A DNA stretch of 8,967 nucleotides from an uncultured Eubacteriales bacterium (GCA_900321795.1 ONXO01000100.1:1-8967); one strand, 5' to 3'. Shown: positions 1 to 6,287, numbered from the stretch's first letter. A program made the numbers and translations. Notes: a model not told the origin generated them from the letters alone.

Positions 1-39
1 ACTGTTGGCGCAGTAGATCAAACAGAAACACAAATTTAA
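1..39 (+). CDS. possible C-terminal end of an upstream gene (partial)
   Basis: Frame 1 is open from the first base to a TAA at 37-39 and encodes TVGAVDQTETQI. The length is too short to identify a family or to exclude chance. The position, just upstream of the integrase promoter and on the same strand, is where a small element gene such as an excisionase or replication gene is often found. That context is the only support for calling it a gene. Confidence 0.25.
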   Translation, partial: TVGAVDQTETQI

Positions 40-63
40 AAGTTTAGCACAACTTTAACATTT

Positions 64-95
64 TATAATGTAATTGGGTTTCCTTTTACATTATA
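64..95. repeat. 10-bp perfect inverted repeat over the likely integrase -10
   Basis: TATAATGTAA (64-73) and TTACATTATA (86-95) are exact reverse complements separated by 12 bases. The left arm begins with a perfect -10 hexamer, TATAAT (64-69). No U-tract follows, so it is not a terminator. It could be an operator controlling the integrase, or a binding site for a recombination factor. The -35 match is weak (TTTAGC at 43-48 would give only a 15-bp spacer), so the promoter assignment is tentative. Confidence 0.5.
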
Positions 96-102
96 TCATT
101 TG

Positions 103-117
103 TGTGAATTTTTCACA
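103..117. repeat. small inverted repeat before the integrase ribosome binding site
   Basis: TGTGAA (103-108) and TTCACA (112-117) are perfect arms around a TTT spacer, ending three bases before the AAAGGG ribosome binding site. In RNA this is a weak hairpin that could affect initiation; in DNA it could be a half-site pair for a regulator. Arms of six bases in AT-rich DNA can arise by chance. Confidence 0.3.
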
Positions 118-119
118 AG

Positions 120-125
120 AAAGGG
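120..125 (+). promoter_or_regulatory. ribosome binding site deciding the integrase start
   Basis: AAAGGG lies 8 bases before the GTG at 134-136. The longer reading frame from TTG at 74 has no comparable site and would add 20 residues (including FLLHYIICVNF) unlike the normal integrase N-terminus, so GTG at 134 is preferred. Confidence 0.7.
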
Positions 126-133
126 ATGATATA

Positions 134-1261
134 GTGCCTGTTTATAAAGCTAAAGATAAAACTAAAGACGGTCGTGCTTGGTTCTTTATGGTAAGATATC
201 AAGATATGGATGGAAGAAACAATCGATATAAGTCGGGGAAATTTGCTACTAAAAAAGAAGCAGAAGATGCCGAACTTGAATTTAGATTAAAAATTCATAG
301 ACATGAAAACATGGATAAAATAACTCTTGATGAGATGATTGATATTTTTATTGAAAATAGGACTACTACAATTGAAGTTAAGCCTACTACTCTATATAAT
401 TATGGAAATAAAAAATCATATTTAAAAAGTCTATTGAATATCAAATTAAAAGATTTTAATATAAACCATTATGATAACTGGAAAAAGCAAATGAATGAAA
501 CAAATATTTCAACACGATATAAAAATGATATCTTGAAGTTTTTAAAATCAGTTTTGAATTTTGCTATGACCTGGTATGATTTTAATTTGAATAAGGTATA
601 CTCAAAAATGACAAAATTTAGTAGTGCTTCTGATATACCAAAAGAAATGATGTATTTTACTTATGAGCAATGGAAGCAATTTATTTCTGTTGAAACTAAT
701 TTACAAAGTAAGGTTATGTTTGAAATACTCTACTACTGTGGATTGAGAAAAGGAGAGCTTAGAGGATTAACCTGGAAAAATATTGATCTCGTAAATAAAA
801 CACTATCTGTAAAAAAACAAATTACTGATCGTGGTGGAACGGTTAAAGACTTCCAGTTCTCAACGCCAAAAACAAAAAGTAGTATAAGAACATTACCACT
901 TAATAAAGTGCTCTTAAATGACCTTAAATTGCTCAAAGAGCAAGTATCTAAAGAACACGGATTCAACGATGACTACTTTGTAATTGGTGATGCATTTCCT
1001 ATTTCAAGTAACACTATTTCTTCAAGAAAGAATCGCAATTGTGAATTAGCTGGTGTACCACAAATAAGAATACATGACTTCAGACATTCCTGTGCTTCAT
1101 TACTTGTTAATAGTGGGGCTAATATAACTGTTGTTGCTAAATATCTCGGGCATACTAAAATTGAAGAAACTTTAAATACTTATACTCATCTCTTTAACTC
1201 AGCTCTGAATGAAGTTGTTTCCGTTATAGATAATTTAGAAAATAATAAAACCGATGATTAG
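134..1261 (+). CDS. int: tyrosine recombinase / integrase of a mobile element
   Basis: Site-specific recombinase that would integrate and excise the element of which this is one end. The product is 375 residues from the GTG start, a usual length for phage and ICE integrases of Bacillota. The N-terminal ~55 residues (PVYKAKDK...GRAWFFMVRYQDMDGRNNRYKSG is the region, aromatic- and basic-rich) resemble the AP2-like arm-DNA-binding domain. A SAM-like core-binding domain follows (about residues 65-165), then the catalytic domain. Catalytic residues are visible: Arg205 in GLRKGELRGL, a lysine in TPKTKSS, His314-x-x-Arg317 in HDFRHS, His340 in LGH, and nucleophile Tyr350 in LNTYTHL. All are intact, so the enzyme is probably active. 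It converges on the ASCH/PIN cargo and ends in a terminator that includes its stop codon. The exact family and target site cannot be told from sequence alone. Confidence 0.95.
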   Translation: MPVYKAKDKTKDGRAWFFMVRYQDMDGRNNRYKSGKFATKKEAEDAELEFRLKIHRHENMDKITLDEMIDIFIENRTTTIEVKPTTLYNYGNKKSYLKSLLNIKLKDFNINHYDNWKKQMNETNISTRYKNDILKFLKSVLNFAMTWYDFNLNKVYSKMTKFSSASDIPKEMMYFTYEQWKQFISVETNLQSKVMFEILYYCGLRKGELRGLTWKNIDLVNKTLSVKKQITDRGGTVKDFQFSTPKTKSSIRTLPLNKVLLNDLKLLKEQVSKEHGFNDDYFVIGDAFPISSNTISSRKNRNCELAGVPQIRIHDFRHSCASLLVNSGANITVVAKYLGHTKIEETLNTYTHLFNSALNEVVSVIDNLENNKTDD

Positions 1262-1275
1262 TCATCGGCCTTTTT
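1251..1275. terminator. bidirectional intrinsic terminator between int and the ASCH gene
   Basis: CCGATGA (1251-1257), loop TTAG, TCATCGG (1262-1268), then CC and TTTTT. Read on the minus strand the same stem is followed by TTTTATTATTTT, so it can stop transcripts of both convergent genes. The int stop codon (1259-1261) lies in the loop and the last integrase codons form the 5' arm. Confidence 0.85.
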
Positions 1276-1648
1276 AATCTAAATATACAAATGATTGTGG
1301 AACATAATTTATTCCAATATCACTAAGTTTTTTTGGACTTTTATATACTTTTATACTTCCTAATTTATATGCAACAGCACTATTTCTATCTTTATAATAC
1401 TTTAAATAAAAATCCTTAGTAATACCAGAGTGTTTTTTCGTTTTCTCCCATAGCTTTTCTGGCGAATCCTCAAGTATACCCACAATTTCTGCTTCAGCAA
1501 CAACTCTCATTATTGGAGAAGTAGAATAAATAATCATTTTATCTATATTTCCCCTTTTTGCTTTTATTTTCCTATATTCATATTTTTTGTTTCCAGAAAG
1601 AATTTCATCAACGTATTCAGGATTTATTGGCATTAAAATTTTACACAT
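1274..1648 (-). CDS. ASCH-domain (PUA-like) small protein
   Basis: A 124-residue single-domain protein. Residues 19-26, GNKKYEYR, match the ASCH superfamily signature GxKxxExR, and the following strand pattern (MIIYSTSP...RVVAEAEIVGI) fits the PUA-like beta-barrel. ASCH domains are predicted RNA-binding modules in RNA processing or translation control. The start is well supported: AGGAGGT precedes the ATG by about 7 bases. It follows the PIN-GNAT gene by 41 bp on the same strand and so is probably co-transcribed, but the gap also holds its own extended -10 element. Its place as the small partner of a predicted nuclease suggests an antitoxin or regulatory role; this is inference. There is no signal peptide or membrane segment. 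Confidence 0.85.
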   Translation of the reverse strand: MCKILMPINPEYVDEILSGNKKYEYRKIKAKRGNIDKMIIYSTSPIMRVVAEAEIVGILEDSPEKLWEKTKKHSGITKDFYLKYYKDRNSAVAYKLGSIKVYKSPKKLSDIGINYVPQSFVYLD

Positions 1649-1667
1649 TTTATCTACCTCCTATTAT

Positions 1668-1683
1668 ATATAATATTATATCA
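1668..1683 (-). promoter_or_regulatory. extended -10 promoter and palindrome upstream of the ASCH gene
   Basis: On the minus strand TGATATAAT (1683-1675) is an extended -10 element, 13 bases before the AGGAGG site. The same bases are covered by a 14-bp perfect palindrome ATATAATATTATAT (1668-1681). No good -35 is present. This could give the ASCH gene its own transcript and a self-regulation site. Low sequence complexity makes a chance palindrome possible. Confidence 0.45.
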
Positions 1684-1689
1684 CAATAT

Positions 1690-3183
1690 TTATATATTTT
1701 TGTCGATTAAATAAATTTCTTTGTCCATTTTACACTTATCTAAGATTTTTAATAATTGCTCTTTTGTTATATGCTGTATGGATTGAATTGCTCCATTAAC
1801 TATTCCACTTTTTTTAAGGAATTCAAAATCAACATAATTATCAAAAGAATAATACAATTTAAATAGTATTACTAATTTATCATTTCTATAATTTTTACTA
1901 AGTTCATGTTCATCATATGCTGTTCTCTTTTTTACTAAATTATATAGTTCTTCAAAATTATTAAACTTATTAAATACTGCATCAGCAATTCCTAATGACG
2001 TAATTGCCTTTTTAGTGCCTGACGAATAAAAAAGCAAAATTGATCCTTTTTGTATTTGTTTTATTTTAGAATCACACAAATATGCTTTTTTTAATGAGTT
2101 AGATGCTGTGTTTTTACCCTGAAAATCTTCCAAACTCAATTGAATTTGCCTTTCTGATTCTTGAAATAACAAATGATGGTAATTATCACGTATTGGGACA
2201 AGAAATATTCTGTTATTATCTATTTCAAAGAATGGATAATAGTTTTCCTTATTCCTCATACTTTTTACCATAACATTTTCTAATTCATATTCATCATCAG
2301 ATCTTAAAGTTTTCTTTTTAGTATATTTTTTAAATCCGTAACTTTCAAGCATATCTATTAAGTATTCTTGTTTATCAAATACGGTTACATAAATTTCATC
2401 AACTCTCTCCTTTATTGCTTTAACCATGATGATTTTAATGAATGTTTCTCCTATTCGTTTACCAGTGTCAGCAACTTTTAAAGTTGATATTTTTAGTCGC
2501 ATCGCTGGTTTAAATGGCTTCAAAAAATCTTTGTATTTCTCTTTTTTGTCCTCTACTTTAAGCATCAAAAATGATGTCAAGTGTCCATCAAATTCAGTTA
2601 CATATGCTTGGGCTTCATCTGATTGTTTCTTTTTAAACCATTCTTCGAATCCTGCATAATCTTTTTTTAATGAATCAAAGAAATCATCGTTTATATCTAA
2701 TTCATGTAAATATTTGTAATTAATAAATACTGGTTTTCTAATATCTTCTGAAGTATTTTCTTGAAATTTTTCAAGTGCTTGATCAATTGACAAAACACGA
2801 TCATTAAGATCAACTTTTTGTGCTTTTTTAATTAAATCCTTATCATTTGTAATTAAATATTGAGCACAATTTCTATATATTGAAAATAGTAACTCGTTAT
2901 CAATCGCATCATGACTATTACTACATCCGACGAGATTGTGAAATTTTTCGGTTGCAATAGGCGCCGATTTTATTTCCTTATAAACTGAAATTTTTGAAAA
3001 GAATATATTTCTCTTTTCTTCTTCCTTTATTTTTAATATTTCTTCTTTTGTCTTAGGATGAATTACAATTTTATATTGATCAGAATCAAAAAGTCTTTTT
3101 GTTAAGGTTGCAACTTTTTCTTCAGTAACTGCATAATCTTCTAAATATATAAACATATTAGTGTCTAATAGTATTTTTTCCAT
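1690..3183 (-). CDS. PIN nuclease - GNAT acetyltransferase - PUA-like fusion protein
   Basis: A 497-residue soluble protein with three modules. Residues 1-140 are a PIN-like RNase domain: LLDTN with Asp7, an acidic pair in KTKEEIL (Glu47/48), Asp92/Asp95 in SHDAIDNELL, and Asp114/116 in ITNDKDL, the expected metal-binding acids in the expected order. Residues 150-310 look like a GNAT acetyltransferase: beta-strand LKISTLKV, then TGKRIGETFIK as a diverged acetyl-CoA loop, and MLESYGF as the usual C-terminal GNAT motif. Residues 311-497 contain a PUA/EVE/ASCH-like region (KGSILLFYSSGTKKAITSLGIADAVF), predicted to bind nucleic acid. GGGAGG 8 bases before the ATG fixes the start. The downstream partner is an ASCH protein and the neighbour is an integrase, suggesting an RNA-targeting toxin or defence effector whose acetyltransferase modifies RNA, tRNA or a protein. 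Domains are recognised by motif only; function is inferred. Confidence 0.85.
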   Translation of the reverse strand: MEKILLDTNMFIYLEDYAVTEEKVATLTKRLFDSDQYKIVIHPKTKEEILKIKEEEKRNIFFSKISVYKEIKSAPIATEKFHNLVGCSNSHDAIDNELLFSIYRNCAQYLITNDKDLIKKAQKVDLNDRVLSIDQALEKFQENTSEDIRKPVFINYKYLHELDINDDFFDSLKKDYAGFEEWFKKKQSDEAQAYVTEFDGHLTSFLMLKVEDKKEKYKDFLKPFKPAMRLKISTLKVADTGKRIGETFIKIIMVKAIKERVDEIYVTVFDKQEYLIDMLESYGFKKYTKKKTLRSDDEYELENVMVKSMRNKENYYPFFEIDNNRIFLVPIRDNYHHLLFQESERQIQLSLEDFQGKNTASNSLKKAYLCDSKIKQIQKGSILLFYSSGTKKAITSLGIADAVFNKFNNFEELYNLVKKRTAYDEHELSKNYRNDKLVILFKLYYSFDNYVDFEFLKKSGIVNGAIQSIQHITKEQLLKILDKCKMDKEIYLIDKNI

Positions 3184-3191
3184 ATCGCAAA

Positions 3192-3220
3192 CCTCCCGAT
3201 TAATAGTATCTATTATATCA
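3192..3220 (-). promoter_or_regulatory. extended -10 promoter, palindrome and ribosome binding site of the PIN-GNAT gene
   Basis: On the minus strand TGATATAAT (3220-3212) is an extended -10 element; the -35 position (3235-3240, TATAAA) is poor. A perfect inverted repeat, TAATAG-TAT-CTATTA on the plus strand (3201-3215), overlaps the -10 and likely transcription start and could be an operator. GGGAGG (3197-3192) follows, giving a leader of only about 20 bases. The layout repeats the one upstream of the ASCH gene. Confidence 0.6.
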
Positions 3221-3285
3221 TATCTAAATATATATTTATAATGTTTTCTCGTATAATAATAGCAAAAAAATTCACATAAAAATAA

Positions 3286-3307
3286 AAATGGTACCTAAAT
3301 GGTACCT
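3286..3307. repeat. tandem 11-bp direct repeat, possible integrase arm-type sites
   Basis: AAATGGTACCT occurs twice head to tail (3286-3296 and 3297-3307) with no mismatch; each copy contains the palindrome GGTACC. Integrases with an AP2-like N-terminal domain, such as that of Tn916, bind short direct repeats near element ends, and this integrase appears to have such a domain. The location between cargo and chromosome fits. No other copy of GGTACC was noticed in the window. Confidence 0.5.
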
Positions 3308-3357
3308 AGCGCTCTTCAAGCAGTTCTTTTAAATCACACAAACCCTTATATTTCCTA

Positions 3358-3391
3358 CAAAAAATGAGAGAGATACTAATTCATCTCTCTC
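3358..3391 (-). terminator. intrinsic terminator downstream of the pRiA4b Orf3-like gene
   Basis: On the minus strand GAGAGAGAT (3391-3383), an 8-base loop, ATCTCTCTC (3374-3366), then A and six T. It would end transcripts of the gene at 3502-4062 before they enter the PIN-GNAT gene. The arms are pyrimidine/purine repeats, so register slippage of the stem is possible. Confidence 0.7.
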
Positions 3392-3407
3392 TTCAGGGGG
3401 AAGAGAG
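3387..3407 (-). other. hairpin overlapping and competing with the terminator
   Basis: CTCTCTTC (3407-3400 on the minus strand), loop CCCCT, GAAGAGAG (3394-3387): a perfect 8-bp stem. Its 3' arm shares five bases (3387-3391) with the 5' arm of the terminator, so the two stems cannot both be complete. This is the geometry of an attenuator, but no leader peptide or ligand-binding motif was recognised. Confidence 0.5.
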
Positions 3408-3432
3408 CAAGTATTTTATATCATTTCTTCCT

Positions 3433-3502
3433 AAGCAAATAATTTACACTTAATATACGTGTTACTGATAGCTACTCGCTTCACAAAGTAAATCATTAGC
3501 TT
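3433..3502 (-). repeat. 15-bp imperfect stem directly after the stop codon
   Basis: In the minus-strand transcript AAGCTAATGATTTAC (3502-3488) can pair with GTAAATTATTTGCTT (3447-3433) with one U-U mismatch and one G-U pair, enclosing 40 bases. It begins at the last base of the stop codon. No U-tract follows. It may protect the mRNA 3' end, be part of a small RNA, or be a remnant of an inverted-repeat element. Confidence 0.5.
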
Positions 3503-4062
3503 TATCTCATCTTCAAATACTTATCTTTAAATTCGGATTTAAGTTTTTCTAAATTAAATTCTCTATAATCATATTTAATGTTTAACCCATATTCCTTAGT
3601 ATAACTATATTTAGAAAAGCCTTTTAATTCAATATCCTCAATAATATCCTTAAGAATCTTCCCATTAATTCCTTCTATCATACCGCTACCTATTCCATTT
3701 AAGACCATAGGGAATGATAGATTCTTATCTACAGTTCTTAAAAACTCAATTTCAAAAGTAATACAATCATGCAAATCATAATCCATTTGCATAACATTAT
3801 CTTCACCAAAATTTAAATCACAAAGCTTAGTGGTAGATGCGTTTTTAAATCCATAAAGAGCAAGATATTTCTCGTCATCACTCTTCTCATACTTATCTTT
3901 ATTATACTTAACTGTATATTCGTGATGCCCAAGTGAATTAAAAGCAGTAAGTATGCTAGCAGCCAAATCATTAATTGTCATGTTTTCATCTAATGCTATT
4001 TCTCTATTTATTCTATCTTCTAACCCTTTAATAACAACTTTAAAAACTAATGCTTTATTCAT
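3502..4062 (-). CDS. plasmid pRiA4b Orf3-like family protein
   Basis: A 186-residue soluble protein of the pRiA4b Orf3-like family, whose role is unknown. Visible family features are the early helix after TINDLAASILTAFNSLGHHEY (residues about 26-46, like the usual 'tL.dLh.iIq.afgw...H' motif), CDLNFGEDNVMQMDYDLHDCITFEIEF (about 106-132, matching 'f.YeYDfGD.We.ei.le'), and PMVLNGIGSGMIEGINGK. The usual DxW is replaced by HDCI, so this copy is diverged. The ATG at 4062 is chosen over longer starts at 4080 and 4098 because AGGT lies 6 bases before it. It has its own promoter and terminator and follows the clpB terminator, so it is probably a single-gene unit. Confidence 0.75.
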   Translation of the reverse strand: MNKALVFKVVIKGLEDRINREIALDENMTINDLAASILTAFNSLGHHEYTVKYNKDKYEKSDDEKYLALYGFKNASTTKLCDLNFGEDNVMQMDYDLHDCITFEIEFLRTVDKNLSFPMVLNGIGSGMIEGINGKILKDIIEDIELKGFSKYSYTKEYGLNIKYDYREFNLEKLKSEFKDKYLKMR

Positions 4063-4088
4063 ACTTCTACCTACTTTCATACTAATAA

Positions 4089-4118
4089 ATTTTAACACAA
4101 AACAGTGTACAACTTCAA
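4089..4118 (-). promoter_or_regulatory. sigma-A-like promoter of the pRiA4b Orf3-like gene
   Basis: On the minus strand TTGAAG (4118-4113), an 18-bp spacer, and TAAAAT (4094-4089), 27 bp before the chosen ATG at 4062. Transcription would start between the two longer in-frame ATGs, which also argues for the 4062 start. Confidence 0.55.
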
Positions 4119-4127
4119 TAACAAAAT

Positions 4128-4160
4128 AAAAGAAAACCAGAAAGATTTAGCTCTTTCTAG
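4128..4160 (-). terminator. clpB intrinsic terminator
   Basis: CTAGAAAGA (4160-4152), loop GCTAAA, TCTTTCTGG (4145-4137), followed by TTTTCTTTTATTTT. The stem is nine pairs with one G-U. The stop codon TAA (4149-4147) is in the loop and the 5' arm is made of the last clpB codons. Confidence 0.75.
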
Positions 4161-6258
4161 TTTCAATCACAAACTTATTATCTTTAATATCTATAGTAAG
4201 TTTATCTCCTTCATTAACTTTTCCTTCAATAAGCTCCTGCGCAAGTAAAGTTTCTATATTCTTAGTAATATATCTCTTAATTGGTCTAGCACCAAACTCT
4301 TTACTATATGACTCATTAATAATATATTTCTTAGCATCATCAGTTAAACTTATCTCTATCCTTGAATGTTTTAATCTTTCATTAATAACCTCTATAATTC
4401 TATCAAGGACCTCATATATTACCTCTTCACTCAAAGAATTAAATATGACTATTTCATCTATTCTATTAATAAGTTCTGGTCTAAACTTAGTCTTTAAAAC
4501 ATTAAGAACTATTTTTTCAATATCTTCATTCTTATCATTATCAAGTATTATTTCACTACCCAAGTTAGAAGTCATAATAATTATTGTGTTTTTAAAATCA
4601 ATAACTCTTCCTTGAGAATCAGTAATTCTTCCATCATCTAGTATTTGAAGTAATATATTAAATACATCACTATGAGCCTTTTCTATTTCATCAAATAATA
4701 CTATCGAATAAGGGTTTCTCCTAACAGCTTCAGTAAGTTCTCCGCCTTCATCGTATCCTACATATCCTGGAGGAGCACCAACTAAACGAGAGACATTAAA
4801 TGCTTCCATATATTCAGAACAGTCTATCCTAATCATATGCCTTTCATCGTCAAAAAGCTCATAAGCTAGAGACTTAGCAATTTCTGTTTTACCCACACCA
4901 GTAGGTCCCATAAAGATAAATGAACCAATTGGTCTATTAGGATCTTTTATTCCACTTCTAGCTCTTATAATTGCATCTGAAACTAGTTCAATAGCCTTAT
5001 CCTGACCCTTAACACGTCTTTTTAGATTATCCTTCAAAGATAAAAGCTTTTCTTTTTCTCCACCAACAATCTTAGAAACAGGAACGTTTGTCCACTTAGA
5101 AACGACGCTAGCTATTCCTTCTTCATCAACCACGTCAGATAACACTTCATTTAAAGTAGAAAGCTTAAGCTGTGATAGTTCCATCTCTACTTTAGGGATT
5201 TCACCATGCTTAATTCTAGCAGCTTCATCTAAATCATATTTATTTTCAGCCTGTTCTAGTTTGAACTTTAACTCTTCTAAAAGGCTCTTCTTTTCGTTAA
5301 TCGCATCTTTAATTTTCTTCTCTTCTTCCCACTTATCATTTAAATCACTTTGTTTAACTTTTAAAGAAGACATCTTTTCTTCAATTTCTTTAACTTTGTT
5401 TTTAGATGCCTCATCCTTTTCTTTCTTTAAAGCTTCTCTTTCAATCTCTAAAGTCATAATCTCTCTATTAATCTTATCTAGTGAAGAAGGAACAGAATTC
5501 ATTTGCATCTTTATAGTAGCGCAAGCTTCATCAACTAAGTCGATAGCTTTATCTGGTAAAAATCTATCTGTAATATATCTATCTGACAAAGTAGCAGCTG
5601 CAACTAAAGCGTTATCCCTGATGGTAACCCCATGATATATCTCAAACCTTTCTTTTAAACCTCTTAGTATTGTTAAAGTGTCCATTACTGTTGGCTCTTT
5701 TACAAGAATCTTTTGAAGCCTTCTTTCCAATGCTCCATCCTTTTCAATAAACTCGCGGTACTCTTTTAAAGTAGTTGCACCTATAAGCCTAATCTCACCT
5801 CTTGCAAGCATAGGCTTTAACATATTACCAACATTCATTGCATTGTTAGAACCAGCCCCAACTATCATATGTATTTCATCTATGAATAAAATAATGTTGC
5901 CATTTGACGAAGCTATTTCATTAAGTACAGCTTTAAATCTTTCCTCAAACTCTCCTTGATATTTAGCTCCTGCTACTAAAGCAGATAAATCAAGCTCCCA
6001 AACTGTTTTGTTTTTTAAATCAAGAGGTACATCTCCTCTCACTATCCTCTGTGCTAAACCTTCAACTATTGCAGTTTTACCTACACCAGGTTCACCAATT
6101 AAAACCGGGTTATTTTTAGTTTTTCTAGATAATATTCTTATAACATTCCTAATTTCTTCATCTCTTCCTATAATAGGATCCACTTTATTATCTTTTACAG
6201 CTTTAGTAATATCTTTGCCATACTTTTCAAGTGGATTTTTAATATCTTCTTGGTACAT
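4147..6258 (-). CDS. clpB: ClpB disaggregase lacking the N-domain
   Basis: ATP-dependent Hsp100 disaggregase that pulls proteins out of aggregates with the DnaK system. The product is 703 residues against about 860 for the full family. It starts right at the linker before NBD1 (NPLEKYGKDIT), so the ~150-residue N-domain is absent. NBD1 has Walker A GEPGVGKT (55-62), pore tyrosine in AKYQGEF (Tyr100), Walker B ILFIDEIH (Glu128) and the ALERR arginine fingers. A ~120-residue charged coiled coil (about 255-370) is the ClpB-type M-domain, which separates it from ClpC/ClpE. NBD2 has Walker A GPTGVGKT (451-458), GYVGYDEGG pore loop, Walker B VLFDEIEKAH and GARPIKR sensor 2; no ClpP-binding loop was seen. 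The ATG at 6258 is chosen because AAAGGAG lies 9 bases upstream, whereas the in-frame ATG at 6267 touches that site. Controlled by CIRCE/HrcA. Confidence 0.97.
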   Translation of the reverse strand: MYQEDIKNPLEKYGKDITKAVKDNKVDPIIGRDEEIRNVIRILSRKTKNNPVLIGEPGVGKTAIVEGLAQRIVRGDVPLDLKNKTVWELDLSALVAGAKYQGEFEERFKAVLNEIASSNGNIILFIDEIHMIVGAGSNNAMNVGNMLKPMLARGEIRLIGATTLKEYREFIEKDGALERRLQKILVKEPTVMDTLTILRGLKERFEIYHGVTIRDNALVAAATLSDRYITDRFLPDKAIDLVDEACATIKMQMNSVPSSLDKINREIMTLEIEREALKKEKDEASKNKVKEIEEKMSSLKVKQSDLNDKWEEEKKIKDAINEKKSLLEELKFKLEQAENKYDLDEAARIKHGEIPKVEMELSQLKLSTLNEVLSDVVDEEGIASVVSKWTNVPVSKIVGGEKEKLLSLKDNLKRRVKGQDKAIELVSDAIIRARSGIKDPNRPIGSFIFMGPTGVGKTEIAKSLAYELFDDERHMIRIDCSEYMEAFNVSRLVGAPPGYVGYDEGGELTEAVRRNPYSIVLFDEIEKAHSDVFNILLQILDDGRITDSQGRVIDFKNTIIIMTSNLGSEIILDNDKNEDIEKIVLNVLKTKFRPELINRIDEIVIFNSLSEEVIYEVLDRIIEVINERLKHSRIEISLTDDAKKYIINESYSKEFGARPIKRYITKNIETLLAQELIEGKVNEGDKLTIDIKDNKFVIETRKS

Positions 6259-6267
6259 AACGCGCAT

Positions 6268-6274
6268 CTCCTTT
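6268..6274 (-). promoter_or_regulatory. clpB ribosome binding site deciding the start
   Basis: AAAGGAG on the minus strand, 9 bases before the ATG at 6258-6256. The upstream in-frame ATG (6267-6265) has no spacing from it, which rules that start out in practice. Confidence 0.8.
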
Positions 6275-6287
6275 CACTTACATTTAC

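Larger units (their letters stand above)
3184..3501. other. gene-free junction between mobile cargo and chromosome
   Basis: No convincing coding sequence is present. It contains, from left to right, the PIN-GNAT promoter, a tandem 11-bp repeat, a minus-strand terminator, a hairpin competing with that terminator, and a long imperfect stem next to the stop codon of the chromosomal gene. I see no tRNA or other known RNA gene. The element end and attachment core are probably in this stretch, since clearly chromosomal genes follow, but I cannot define the core because the other end lies outside the window. Confidence 0.5.

Noticed and set aside
74..133. TTG start extending the integrase by 20 residues
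   Set aside because: No ribosome binding site, overlap with the promoter-region inverted repeat, and a normal integrase N-terminus begins at the GTG at 134 behind AAAGGG.
2426..2659. Plus-strand frame of 77 codons inside the PIN-GNAT gene, and similar frames inside int, clpB and rnr
   Set aside because: Shadows of longer genes with clear family motifs; no supporting ribosome binding sites or recognisable domains.
3288..3332. Plus-strand mini-ORF of 14 codons (MVPKWYLALFKQFF)
   Set aside because: No ribosome binding site; it arises from the tandem repeat.
3308..3501. tRNA or tmRNA end as attachment site
   Set aside because: No cloverleaf, T-loop motif or CCA end was found on either strand.
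6259..6267. Upstream ATG for clpB
   Set aside because: It abuts the ribosome binding site with no spacing; the ATG at 6258 has 9 bases.
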